Below are positions 1-5,870 of a DNA stretch of 19,063 nt, in pieces. A program made the translations under genes and the position numbers. The notes below the pieces were generated by a model. That model was not told where the DNA came from, did not search any database, and worked only from the letters and a program-made list of their open reading frames with translations. Each line of letters opens with the position of its first letter. Position 1 is the stretch's first letter. Location: positions 1-19,063 of the forward strand of contig DLEF01000013.1 in assembly GCA_002481545.1 (NCBI GenBank). The letters are read 5' to 3'. The stretch comes from Cyanobacteria bacterium UBA7753 (GTDB lineage Bacteria > Cyanobacteriota > Vampirovibrionia > Gastranaerophilales > Gastranaerophilaceae).

Positions 1-303
1 AGACAGTTCGGTCCATATCCGGTATACGCGCAAGAGATTTGAACGGAGTCTTCCTTAGTACGAGAGGACCGGGAAGAGGGAACCGCCAGTGTACGGGTTA
101 TTCTGCCAAGAGTAAACGCCCGGTAGCTGTGTTCCAAGCGGATAAGTGCTGAAAGCATATAAGTACGAAGCCCACCGTAAGATGAGATCTCTCATAGCAT
201 AAGCTAGTAAGTCCCGTTGCAGATTACAACGTTGATAGGTCCGAGATGTAAGAATGGCAACATTTTTAGTTGACGGATACTAATAGGACGAGGGCTTTTC
301 CTA
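1..303 (+). rRNA. rrl: 23S ribosomal RNA, 3' end (partial)
   Basis: The 3' part of the large-subunit rRNA; the 5' part lies outside the window. The universally conserved sarcin-ricin loop AGTACGAGAGGACC is at 57-70, the site where elongation factors engage the ribosome. Further downstream the conserved ACGTTGATAGG (about 230) and ACTAATAGG (about 279-287) segments of domain VI are recognisable. The 3' boundary near 303 is placed by comparison with the end of E. coli 23S and is uncertain by a few bases. A 5S gene follows 127 bases later on the same strand, so this is the distal end of an rrn operon. Confidence 0.97.
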
Positions 304-392
304 AATGTTAGGTTTCTATACTTAACACAAAGGTGTTGATTGCGTTTAGTTTATATTTCTTATGCAACTTTTAGCGTATGATGCTGACAATA

Positions 393-418
393 GTTGTTTA
401 CCGCATATCGGTAACAAC
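393..418 (+). other. Hairpin in the 23S-5S spacer
   Basis: GTTGTTTACCG pairs with CGGTAACAAC across a CATAT loop, with one bulged T, and is followed by an A-rich stretch, not T-rich, so it is not a terminator. Its position just before 5S suggests an rRNA processing structure; that role is inferred. No tRNA is visible in the 304-430 spacer. Confidence 0.45.
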
Positions 419-430
419 AAAAAAAGAATC

Positions 431-545
431 GTCGGTGACCAATCGTGAGGAAAACTCCCGTTCCCATCCCGAACACGGTCGAAAAGACTCATTGAGGCGA
501 AAATACTCGGCGGGCCACTGCCCGGGAAGATAGCTAGTTGCCGAC
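431..545 (+). rRNA. rrf: 5S ribosomal RNA
   Basis: About 115 nt, complete. The terminal helix is visible: GTCGGTGAC (431-439) pairs with GTTGCCGAC (537-545) over nine positions with two G-U pairs. The conserved loop sequence TCCCATCCCGAACACGG occurs at about 461-479. It lies 127 bases after 23S in the usual 23S-5S order and is followed directly by a terminator. Confidence 0.95.
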
Positions 546-560
546 ACTTTATTTAAATTA

Positions 561-594
561 AAAAGAGAATTTATCGGATGATAGGTTCTCTTTT
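561..594 (+). terminator. rRNA operon terminator
   Basis: AAAAGAGAA (561-569) pairs with TTCTCTTTT (586-594), and the 3' arm runs into a T6 tract. It lies 15 bases after 5S and ends the rrn operon. Confidence 0.8.
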
Positions 595-611
595 TTAGTG
601 CATATATATAT

Positions 612-755
612 GGTGGGAACGCAGTTTGCTAGAATAACGAAAATTAGTATTATTTGCGTTGCTTTTCCCACCCTACGAAAATACGAAAATCGAACGGTAG
701 GGTGGGAAATATTTAACTGTTATAATATTTATAAAATGTGGCATATATTCCCACT
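612..755. repeat. REP pair (BIME-like unit), copy 1
   Basis: A 144-bp unit with terminal inverted repeats (GGTGGGAA at the left, TTCCCACT at the right). It consists of two palindromic halves in head-to-head orientation. The right half starts with GTAG (698-701) followed by GGTGGGAAATAT and closes with ATATATTCCCACT at 755. The left half, read on the minus strand, starts with GTAG (676 to 673), then GGTGGG, and closes at 612. The inner arms CCCACCCTAC and GTAGGGTGGG are a perfect 10-bp inverted repeat. A GTAG tetranucleotide 5' of an imperfect palindrome is the classic REP layout recognised by RAYT transposases. The right half also contains TATAAT (720-725), which may help to transcribe the RAYT gene that starts 28 bases further on. 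Confidence 0.8.
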
Positions 756-782
756 AATAAAAAAATATGCTAAATTATAATT

Positions 783-1319
783 ATGTCTAATTATAAAAGA
801 TTATTCTTAAATGATTATAAATATGTGTTTATAACTGTTGTTACATATAATCGTATGCCAATTTTGATTGATAATATTGATTTATTAAAACAATCAATTA
901 AACATGCACACTTAAAATATAGCTTTAACATCGTAGCGATTTCTGTAATGCCTGACCATTTGCATCTAATTATTAAATTGGATAATATAAATGATTATCC
1001 TAAAATTATGTATTCAATAAAATATTATTTTTCAAGGCATATAAGAATACAAGATTTACAGTTGTCTGAGAGCAAACTGAAAAAAGGTAAAAAAGGTGTA
1101 TGGCAAAGACGATATTGGGAACATACCATAAGAGATGAAAATGATTTGTATAAACATTTGGATTATATCCATTTTAATCCTGTAAAGCATAAATTAGTAT
1201 CATCATTAATGGATTATAAATATTCAACATTTGAAAAATTTGTGAAGTTAGGTTTTTATGAAAAAGATTGGTGCAATTTCGGGGATAAAAATCAAATTAA
1301 TGATTTAGATTTTGAGTAA
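783..1319 (+). CDS. REP-associated tyrosine transposase (RAYT, IS200/IS605-like Y1 HUH family)
   Basis: A 178-residue single-strand DNA nuclease/transposase of the Y1_Tnp superfamily. The HUH metal-binding motif is seen in MPDHLHLII (His59 and His61), and the catalytic tyrosine is most likely Tyr128 in DYIHFNPVKH. The segment WQRRYWEHTIRDENDL (107-122) is characteristic of RAYTs. Length matches the family and the protein looks intact. RAYTs cut REP sequences at a GTAG-linked site and are thought to spread REP elements; here REP units lie on both sides (612-755, 1336-1390, 1417-1559), which fits. No good Shine-Dalgarno sequence precedes the ATG, so translation is probably weak. Codon use is clearly more AT-rich than that of the housekeeping genes, which suggests acquisition. 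There is no second (TnpB) gene, so this is a domesticated-type single-gene transposase and not a full IS605. Confidence 0.9.
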   Translation: MSNYKRLFLNDYKYVFITVVTYNRMPILIDNIDLLKQSIKHAHLKYSFNIVAISVMPDHLHLIIKLDNINDYPKIMYSIKYYFSRHIRIQDLQLSESKLKKGKKGVWQRRYWEHTIRDENDLYKHLDYIHFNPVKHKLVSSLMDYKYSTFEKFVKLGFYEKDWCNFGDKNQINDLDFE

Positions 1320-1335
1320 TATATTCAAAATGCAG

Positions 1336-1390
1336 GGTGGAAAATATTTAACCGTTAGAATATTTCTAAAGTGTGGCATATATTCTCACC
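1336..1390 (+). repeat. Solo REP half-unit
   Basis: A 55-bp copy of the right half of the REP pair, ending in TTCTCACC, in the same orientation as 701-755 and 1505-1559. The preceding tetranucleotide is GCAG in place of GTAG, and the first arm has lost one G, so the copy is slightly decayed. It begins 16 bases after the RAYT stop codon. Confidence 0.75.
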
Positions 1391-1416
1391 AAAATAATTT
1401 ATCAAAAATAATTATT

Positions 1417-1559
1417 TGTGGGAACGCAAATTAAAATAATAATGCATATTTATATAAATAGCGTGCTTTTCATACCATACGAAAATATGAAAATCGAGCG
1501 GTAGGGTGGGAAATATTTAATCGTTATAATATTTCTAAAATGTGGCATATATTCCCACC
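1417..1559. repeat. REP pair (BIME-like unit), copy 2
   Basis: A 143-bp unit colinear with 612-755: left end GTGGGAACGC, inner GTAG at 1501-1504, then GGTGGGAAATAT, and right end ATTCCCACC at 1559. The right half is nearly identical to copy 1. The left half is more diverged, and its inner arm has become CATACCATAC, so only the right REP still looks intact. Confidence 0.78.
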
Positions 1560-1577
1560 AATTTTAATTGGTTAAAT

Positions 1578-1590
1578 GGTAAGAACGCAG
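1578..1590 (+). repeat. Degenerate left end of a further REP unit
   Basis: GGTAAGAACGCAG resembles the unit start GGTGGGAACGCAG at 612-624, but the rest of the unit is not recognisable. Probably a remnant. Confidence 0.3.
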
Positions 1591-1642
1591 TACGACAAAT
1601 TTAATATCCAAAAATTTAATTATTACAAAATGTTAAAATGAG

Positions 1643-1670
1643 TTTACATTGGCTGAAAGTTAGGTATAAT
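1643..1670 (+). promoter_or_regulatory. Promoter of the membrane-protein operon
   Basis: TTTACA (1643-1648), a 16-base spacer, then a perfect TATAAT (1665-1670). The expected start near 1677 gives a leader of about 90 bases before the ATG at 1769. Confidence 0.65.
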
Positions 1671-1675
1671 CTGCT

Positions 1676-1695
1676 ATATGATATGATATGATATG
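1676..1695. repeat. Pentanucleotide microsatellite (ATATG)4
   Basis: Four perfect copies of ATATG, followed by one variant (ATGTG). It lies at or just after the predicted transcription start of the 1769 operon, so changes in copy number could alter the leader or promoter region. Confidence 0.8.
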
Positions 1696-1768
1696 ATGTG
1701 ACGGGGCGGGGCAAATTTATGTTTTTTCATGTTTTTTAATAAGTAATGGAAGTAATTAGGAGTAATAT

Positions 1769-2158
1769 ATGTCTGTAACATTTAATGCCAATACAGTCAG
1801 AACCCCTCAAAAAGTGGATGTTCAATCTGTTGATACAGATTCTAAAGAAACAGAAAACAAAAAATCCTCCACTAAAGCAAAAGTGGCACTTGGTGTTGGC
1901 ATGGCGGGGCTTGCAGCACTCGGAGCAGTCGGAGTTTATATCGCAACGAAAGGCAAAGGCAAAAATGTTGCACAAGATTTAGGTAAAAAAGCAGGTGATG
2001 CTGTGCAATCAGTCAAAGATAAAGCGGGTGATGTCGCACAGGCTGTAAAAAATAAAGCAGGTGAAACTGCACAAGCTGTCAAAGACAAAGACGGCAACCT
2101 TTTGGATAAAACAGATGTTTTAGATATTTTACTTGATGTCGCTACCGGTGTATTGTAG
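1769..2158 (+). CDS. Small single-pass membrane protein with LEA-like 11-residue repeats
   Basis: A 129-residue protein I cannot assign to a named family. Visible layout: a polar, Thr/Asn/Lys-rich leader (1-36), one Ala/Gly/Leu/Val-rich membrane segment (about 39-60) followed by the basic stop KGKGK, then three tandem 11-mers (74-84, 85-95, 96-106) with the pattern KAGDxAQAVKx, and a short hydrophobic tail (117-129). The 11-mers resemble LEA group 3 repeats, which fold into amphipathic helices and are linked to desiccation or stress tolerance and membrane binding; function here is inference only. No signal peptidase motif is apparent, so it is probably an N-terminal anchor. AGGAG lies 7 bases before the ATG and fixes the start. 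The next gene begins 26 bases downstream and shares the N-terminal layout, so the two form an operon. Confidence 0.75.
   Translation: MSVTFNANTVRTPQKVDVQSVDTDSKETENKKSSTKAKVALGVGMAGLAALGAVGVYIATKGKGKNVAQDLGKKAGDAVQSVKDKAGDVAQAVKNKAGETAQAVKDKDGNLLDKTDVLDILLDVATGVL
1988..2086 (+). repeat. Three tandem 33-bp coding repeats
   Basis: Codons 74-106 of the gene above encode three in-frame 11-residue repeats. The DNA copies are recognisably similar (AAAGCAGGTGA / AAAGCGGGTGA starts), which indicates internal duplication and not only protein-level convergence. Confidence 0.7.
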
Positions 2159-2184
2159 CTAAAAAATAATTTTAAGGAGGTAAT

Positions 2185-3255
2185 ATGACAGGTATTCAAC
2201 CAAATGCGCCAAAAGCGCCGTTGCCTATACAAACGACAACAACACAACAAACTCAACCGAAGGCTGAGGAAAAGAAAAGTAAATCTACTGCCGTTAAAGT
2301 CGCAGTCGGTACGGGTCTGGCAGCTCTTGCCGCATTAGGAATATATGCGGTTACCCGAGGCAAAGGCGGTAGCAAAGAGGTAAAAGATGTTGCGGATAAC
2401 ATGTCTAAAATAAAAAATGAATTAACCCAAAAGATTGGTGATATCAGACAAAAAGAATCTGAAATGTTCGATTCCGATTTGTTACAGGGACATTTTGATG
2501 AAATATCAAAACTTCCTAAAGAAGAACAGGTAAAAGCATTTGAAAATATGTATGCGACTATGTCTGATCCAAGATTTCTTGATTTAGAAGACATTAACCC
2601 CGTAACAAGAAAAACATTCCCGAAAGAAGTACAAGATGCAATAGCATCAAAAGACCAATTAAAAGCAGGACAAGAATATATCAAATATTGTGATAATTTA
2701 TTTGAACCTGCAACTTTTAAAGATAAGCCTGTTGAAGAAGCTATAGCAAGTGTTTTAGGTAAAGATTCCAAGGTTAAACCTCATACTTATGACCTTTCTA
2801 AAGAGGCTGACAGAATCGCAACAACACAAAATATGGGCGGGTACAAAAATGTTACTATAACATCAGATAACAGAATAGTCCCTGAAGAAAATTCTAAAAA
2901 TCTTGTTAGTATTAATGAAGGTCAAGAAATATATACAATTCGTAAAGGGGCAAAGATAACACAAAAAACGATAAACGGAAAACCTACAGTGACAATTGAG
3001 TATGGAAGTTTAAAAAAAGATGTAACAGGCGAAAGCACAAGTGTAAACAGAATCAGATTGTTATCGCCAAACTCTGAATTAACTCCTGCTCAGCAAGATT
3101 TGCTAAAGTTGCAGGAATATGCGAAAGATTTGGATATACATGATTTACAATGTGCAACTGCATCAAGTCTCCATATGAACGGTAAAACGGCTGATCCGAC
3201 CGATTTCAACGTAATACTTTCCGTAATTCAGGATATGGCGTCCAAAGTTAAATAG
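2185..3255 (+). CDS. Membrane-anchored protein of unknown function
   Basis: A 356-residue protein not recognised as a known family. The leader (1-36) is rich in Pro, Thr and Gln, followed by a Lys cluster and one Ala/Leu-rich membrane segment (about 37-56) ending in TRGKGG. This matches the position and composition of the anchor in the preceding gene, so both probably use the same sorting or anchoring module. The remaining 300 residues look soluble and mostly helical up to about 210, with a more beta-rich, Thr/Val/Lys-containing part at about 220-290 and a helical C-terminus; no catalytic motif stands out. The ribosome binding site is ideal (AAGGAGGT, 2174-2181), giving a confident start. It is the second gene of the operon from the 1643 promoter and is closed by the terminator at 3293. 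Likely a lineage-specific envelope protein (inference). Confidence 0.8.
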   Translation: MTGIQPNAPKAPLPIQTTTTQQTQPKAEEKKSKSTAVKVAVGTGLAALAALGIYAVTRGKGGSKEVKDVADNMSKIKNELTQKIGDIRQKESEMFDSDLLQGHFDEISKLPKEEQVKAFENMYATMSDPRFLDLEDINPVTRKTFPKEVQDAIASKDQLKAGQEYIKYCDNLFEPATFKDKPVEEAIASVLGKDSKVKPHTYDLSKEADRIATTQNMGGYKNVTITSDNRIVPEENSKNLVSINEGQEIYTIRKGAKITQKTINGKPTVTIEYGSLKKDVTGESTSVNRIRLLSPNSELTPAQQDLLKLQEYAKDLDIHDLQCATASSLHMNGKTADPTDFNVILSVIQDMASKVK

Positions 3256-3292
3256 AAATTATATCGGGCTTTGTCTGAAAATATAAAACATC

Positions 3293-3328
3293 AAAAAGAG
3301 GTATGCACAACAAGTGTACCTCTTTTTA
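3293..3328 (+). terminator. Terminator of the membrane-protein operon
   Basis: AAAAAGAGGTA pairs with TACCTCTTTTT, extended by CAC/GTG next to an AACAA loop. The stem is A/T-symmetric, so it may work in both directions. Confidence 0.85.
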
Positions 3329-3471
3329 TATGTGTTATTATAAGTGCAAAATATTGTACGACACAAATTGCTGATATATCGGCAGACAAAAGTCGATCCC
3401 GTATACGCTATTGTCGGTGCAAAAATTACCTTATGCCTGAAACAGTATAGTGATGAAAATAAATTATATTC

Positions 3472-3527
3472 GGTGGGAATATATCTCAAATTATAGGCAA
3501 TATAAAACGATTTAAATATTTCCCACC
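3472..3527 (-). repeat. Solo REP half-unit, inverted
   Basis: A 56-bp copy of the REP right half in the opposite orientation to those around the RAYT gene. Read on the minus strand it starts GGTGGGAAATATTTAAATCG and ends ATATATTCCCACC, with one inserted base compared with 1505-1559. The tetranucleotide on its 5' side is GTAA in place of GTAG. It lies about 2 kb from the RAYT gene, outside the membrane-protein operon. The rest of 3329-3621 shows no gene. Confidence 0.72.
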
Positions 3528-3621
3528 TTACAATTTTGGTGGCTTAACAGTATAGCTTCTTTACTCCTTTCTTAGTGCTATAGAGTCACATTTACCCCTG
3601 CCTTAGTATTTTTTAATAGTA

Positions 3622-3747
3622 TCAAAAACCAGTATAGTACGCATCAGCCAGTACCATCATCAACGATACCAACAATACCATTAATAACAATTGGAAAATC
3701 TCATTTCCGCATATCAAATTCATTTTCATTTTCAATTGGTTAATCAT
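3622..3747 (-). CDS. 41-residue putative small membrane protein
   Basis: A short open reading frame that would be missed by usual length cut-offs. GAGGAG (3753-3758 on the minus strand) stands 5 bases before the ATG at 3747, which is a strong initiation signal for this genome. The peptide begins MINQLKMKMN (basic, polar), has one hydrophobic Leu/Val/Met segment at about 18-35, and ends ADAYYTGF with a TGA stop. The hydrophobic stretch is long enough for one membrane pass. A possible -10 (TATAAA, 3822-3827 on the minus strand) lies about 75 bases upstream. The neighbours are repeats, with no partner gene. Function unknown: a stand-alone small membrane protein, a regulator, or a toxin-like peptide are all possible. 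Confidence 0.5.
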   Translation of the reverse strand: MINQLKMKMNLICGNEIFQLLLMVLLVSLMMVLADAYYTGF

Positions 3748-3874
3748 AAACACTCCTCAAAAAAATAATGATTGTCTTCACATTATTATTTACGGATTAA
3801 TTCATGAAAATCTTTAGTAATTTTATACTTAGCTTAATATTTTGTTACATAAAATTTGGAAGGATATTTAAAAA

Positions 3875-3907
3875 GGCACTAAGATACTATGGCACTAAGG
3901 CACTAAG
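3875..3907 (+). repeat. Degenerate CTAAG tandem repeat
   Basis: Consists of GGCACTAAG, ATACTAT, GGCACTAAG and GCACTAAG in a row. The same family occurs in inverted orientation at 4767-4801 and as a shorter trace at 15645-15664. Confidence 0.6.
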
Positions 3908-3949
3908 AAAACACAAAGTTAAAAGTATAAAAATAAAGTAAATTATATT

Positions 3950-3969
3950 GTCGGATTGGTAAATCCGAC
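3950..3969 (+). repeat. 20-bp palindromic dispersed repeat
   Basis: GTCGGATTGGTAAATCCGAC is an imperfect palindrome (GTCGGATT/AATCCGAC). An exact inverted copy occurs at 19033-19052, in both cases next to the bases CCTAC (or GTAGG on the other strand), so the repeat unit is probably a little longer than the palindrome. Confidence 0.75.
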
Positions 3970-4000
3970 CTACATTTTGTCATGCTGTTTATTTATCCCC

Positions 4001-4156
4001 GAGATCCTTCGCTGTTATATAAACGGTTTAGCCTTGTTTATACGGTTTATCGCTCAGGATGACAATTGACGTACAATTTCACAAATTGAAACCCCGAAAA
4101 TCCAAGCGATACTGTCATTCTGAGCACGTGTTCCACAAGCAAGTGCGAAGAATCTC
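4001..4156 (+). repeat. 156-bp palindromic MITE-like element, copy 1
   Basis: Terminal inverted repeats GAGATCCTTCGC (4001-4012) and GCGAAGAATCTC (4145-4156), with inner inverted repeats GCTCAGGATGACA (about 4052-4064) and TGTCATTCTGAGC (4113-4125). The element is therefore a nested dyad. A second copy of exactly the same length is present in inverted orientation at 13970-14125. It encodes nothing visible. The sequence TGTCATTCTGAG...GAAGAATCT is a dispersed repeat seen in many bacterial genomes. Together with the palindromes at 3950 and 4244, this explains most of the gene-free stretch 3748-4339. Confidence 0.75.
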
Positions 4157-4243
4157 ATAATATAAGAGCACTAAGAGCCGGTGGAGCCATACAAATGCAG
4201 TGTGAGGATGTCTCCACTAGAATAATAACATTATCGCGAAATC

Positions 4244-4312
4244 ATGCTGAATTTATTTCAGCATCTGCGACTTCCGGTAATATTGTAAAAGATCCTGAAA
4301 CAAGTTCAGGAT
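4244..4312. repeat. Two linked small palindromes
   Basis: ATGCTGAA/TTCAGCAT (4244-4251 and 4257-4264) and ATCCTGAA/TTCAGGAT (4292-4299 and 4305-4312). The second is followed by GATGAC, as in the inner repeat of the element at 4001, so it is probably a diverged relative of that family. Located 3' of the DUF4186 gene. Confidence 0.55.
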
Positions 4313-4339
4313 GACTCCACGATTACATTGTGATACTTA

Positions 4340-4690
4340 CTATTTACCCATCTGACGGGTAATCCATTCCATAATGACATTGACAATATATTCCTGTTGT
4401 TCCTTGGTGAGTTCAACCCCTTTGGGAATATGGTGCCATTTGCTGATACATTTACGGCAACAGGTAGCGGTCGCGTGCTGGGCAATAAAGACAGGGTGGT
4501 TTCTCATCGGGGTTTGTTTCCCGTCGTTCGGGATTACTGCAGGTGCGATACGTGTTCTTATAAAATCCTCCGCATGGGAGCGGATTGTATCGAGCCCCTT
4601 ATCTTGTATATATTTTAAATCTTTTTCTTTTAACTTAAACCGACTCCGAAACTCAGATTTTGCCAGTCGGTTAAATAATTCATCATACAT
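4340..4690 (-). CDS. DUF4186 family protein
   Basis: A 116-residue cytosolic protein recognised as DUF4186 by its highly conserved core: FRSRFKL (14-20), KGLDTIRSHAEDFI (31-44), IPNDGKQTPMRNHPVFIAQH (53-72), ATCCRKCISKWH (75-86) and a C-terminal MEWI (107-110) helix. The cluster Cys77, Cys78, Cys81, His86, with His65 and His72 nearby, suggests metal binding or redox use, although no function is established for the family. Length is normal and the protein looks intact. It lies 112 bases downstream of bioB on the same strand, with a hairpin between them, so co-transcription is possible but not certain. A weak ribosome binding site (CGGAA, about 9 bases upstream) supports the ATG at 4690. Confidence 0.88.
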   Translation of the reverse strand: MYDELFNRLAKSEFRSRFKLKEKDLKYIQDKGLDTIRSHAEDFIRTRIAPAVIPNDGKQTPMRNHPVFIAQHATATCCRKCISKWHHIPKGVELTKEQQEYIVNVIMEWITRQMGK

Positions 4691-4713
4691 ATTATTTTGT
4701 TCCGTTCTAAAAC

Positions 4714-4741
4714 TTTAGGTGCGACTTCCACCGCACCTAAA
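4714..4741 (-). terminator. Hairpin downstream of bioB
   Basis: A 10-bp stem, TTTAGGTGCG with CGCACCTAAA, and an 8-base loop. Read on the minus strand it is followed by GTTTTAG, a short T run, so it could be a weak terminator or attenuator between bioB and the DUF4186 gene. Confidence 0.4.
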
Positions 4742-4766
4742 AATTTATATTATTATGTCTAAAATA

Positions 4767-4801
4767 CTTAGCCCCTTAGAGCCTTAGTATCTTAGTGCCT
4801 T
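4767..4801 (-). repeat. Degenerate CTAAG tandem repeat, inverted copy
   Basis: On the minus strand it reads AAGGCACTAAG, ATACTAAG, GCTCTAAG, GGGCTAAG. It ends two bases from the bioB stop codon. Same family as 3875-3907. Confidence 0.6.
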
Positions 4802-4802
4802 A

Positions 4803-5741
4803 TTAAGTCATCACCATATCAAGGCTTTCAAGCATTTTCTTATCTTCTTCGGATTTAGAACCCGTTGTAGTTAAGTAGTTGCCTACGAGCAATGAATTGA
4901 TACCTGCAACGATACCTAATTTTTGGTGTTCCTTGCTCAATCTGCAAGTTCTTCCGCCTGCATATCTCAACATAGAATGAGGGAGTGCAAGTCTGAAAAT
5001 ACAGATAGTTTTTAATATTTCTTCTTCATCAATTTTATCTTCATAACCTTCCAGCGGAGTTCCTTTGATTGGGTTAAGGAAGTTTATCGGAACTGTCTTC
5101 GGGTTAAGTTCTCTCAAAGACATTGCCATATCGACTCTGTCCTCTCTTGATTCGCCCATACCGATAATAACACCGCAGCAAGCTTCGATACCGTGTTTTT
5201 CAATCATCTTAACGGTATTAACTCTGTCTTCAAAGTTATGAGTTGTGCAGATGTTCTTATGATAATTCTTAGAAGTGTTGATGTTGTGGTTGTATCTTTC
5301 AACCCCAGCTTCTTTGATTTGTTTAATCTGATCTTCGGATAACAAACCTAAAGATGCACAGCAGTGAAGTCCCGGAATTGCAGCAACAGCTCTAATCATC
5401 TCTAAGATTTTTTCAAAGTCTTTCCCTGTAGGAACACGGCCTGATGTAACGATACAAAATCTTGTCGCACCATTTTCTTTAGCACTCAAAGCAGCTTTCT
5501 TAACGGTTTCAACGTCTAAAAGCGGATGTGCTTCAATTTCTGCGTGGTTGTGTTTACTTTGTGCACAATATTTACAGTTTTCGTTGCAAGCACCTGTCTT
5601 AGCACTGATAATACTGCAAGCTTCAACGTTGTTATCAAAGTTTTCGCCTGTTACCTTGTGTGACATCTCGATAAGTTCCTTTAACGGTTTGTCATAAAGG
5701 TCTAATAATTCTTGTTTGGTATACATTTTTTCTTCTGTCAT
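4803..5741 (-). CDS. bioB: Biotin synthase
   Basis: A 312-residue radical SAM enzyme that inserts sulfur into dethiobiotin, the last step of biotin synthesis, in the cytosol. The radical SAM cluster ligands are in CNENCKYC (Cys52, Cys56, Cys59). The second cluster that donates sulfur would be held by Cys96, Cys128 (in HCC) and Cys188 or 189 (in ACCG) with Arg264 in the AGGR motif, all in the expected order. YNHN (150-153) and FLNPIKGTPLEG (221-232) are also typical BioB motifs. Full length. The start at 5741 is supported by family length and by the promoter at 5774-5801, with only a weak GGGG ribosome site. No other biotin genes are in the window, so either the remaining steps are encoded elsewhere or the cell salvages dethiobiotin. 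Confidence 0.96.
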   Translation of the reverse strand: MTEEKMYTKQELLDLYDKPLKELIEMSHKVTGENFDNNVEACSIISAKTGACNENCKYCAQSKHNHAEIEAHPLLDVETVKKAALSAKENGATRFCIVTSGRVPTGKDFEKILEMIRAVAAIPGLHCCASLGLLSEDQIKQIKEAGVERYNHNINTSKNYHKNICTTHNFEDRVNTVKMIEKHGIEACCGVIIGMGESREDRVDMAMSLRELNPKTVPINFLNPIKGTPLEGYEDKIDEEEILKTICIFRLALPHSMLRYAGGRTCRLSKEHQKLGIVAGINSLLVGNYLTTTGSKSEEDKKMLESLDMVMT

Positions 5742-5773
5742 AATTTCGCCCCATTTCGTTAGTACATAACCCT

Positions 5774-5801
5774 ATTGTAGCACGAACGAAAAGCATGTTA
5801 A
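5774..5801 (-). promoter_or_regulatory. bioB promoter
   Basis: On the minus strand: TTAACA, a 16-base spacer, then TACAAT, each 5 of 6 matches to the consensus. The predicted leader is about 25 bases. No BirA-type operator is evident. Confidence 0.55.
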
Positions 5802-5870
5802 ATGTTGTATAAATATTGGAATATGACTGGTGCGGTAGTGACCGCACCCTACTTCCTACTTCCTTTTCTT

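Noticed and set aside
304..430. tRNA gene in the 23S-5S spacer
   Set aside because: No cloverleaf, TTCRA loop or CCA-adjacent acceptor stem could be found.
598..780. 60-codon frame on the + strand before the RAYT gene
   Set aside because: It lies entirely over the REP pair and has no ribosome site; the palindrome explains the sequence.
1736..2256. Minus-strand and alternate-frame ORFs over the 1769 and 2185 genes
   Set aside because: They overlap well-supported + strand genes with good ribosome sites and have no start signals of their own.
3259..3489. 76-codon minus-strand frame between the membrane operon and the small peptide gene
   Set aside because: It runs through the terminator at 3293 and the REP at 3472 and has a Cys/Tyr-rich low-plausibility product without a ribosome site.
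3748..4339. CRISPR array suggested by the density of repeats
   Set aside because: The repeats are different families, are palindromic and irregularly spaced, and there are no cas genes in the window.
4374..4718. Two + strand frames opposite DUF4186
   Set aside because: They are antisense shadows of a gene with strong family motifs.
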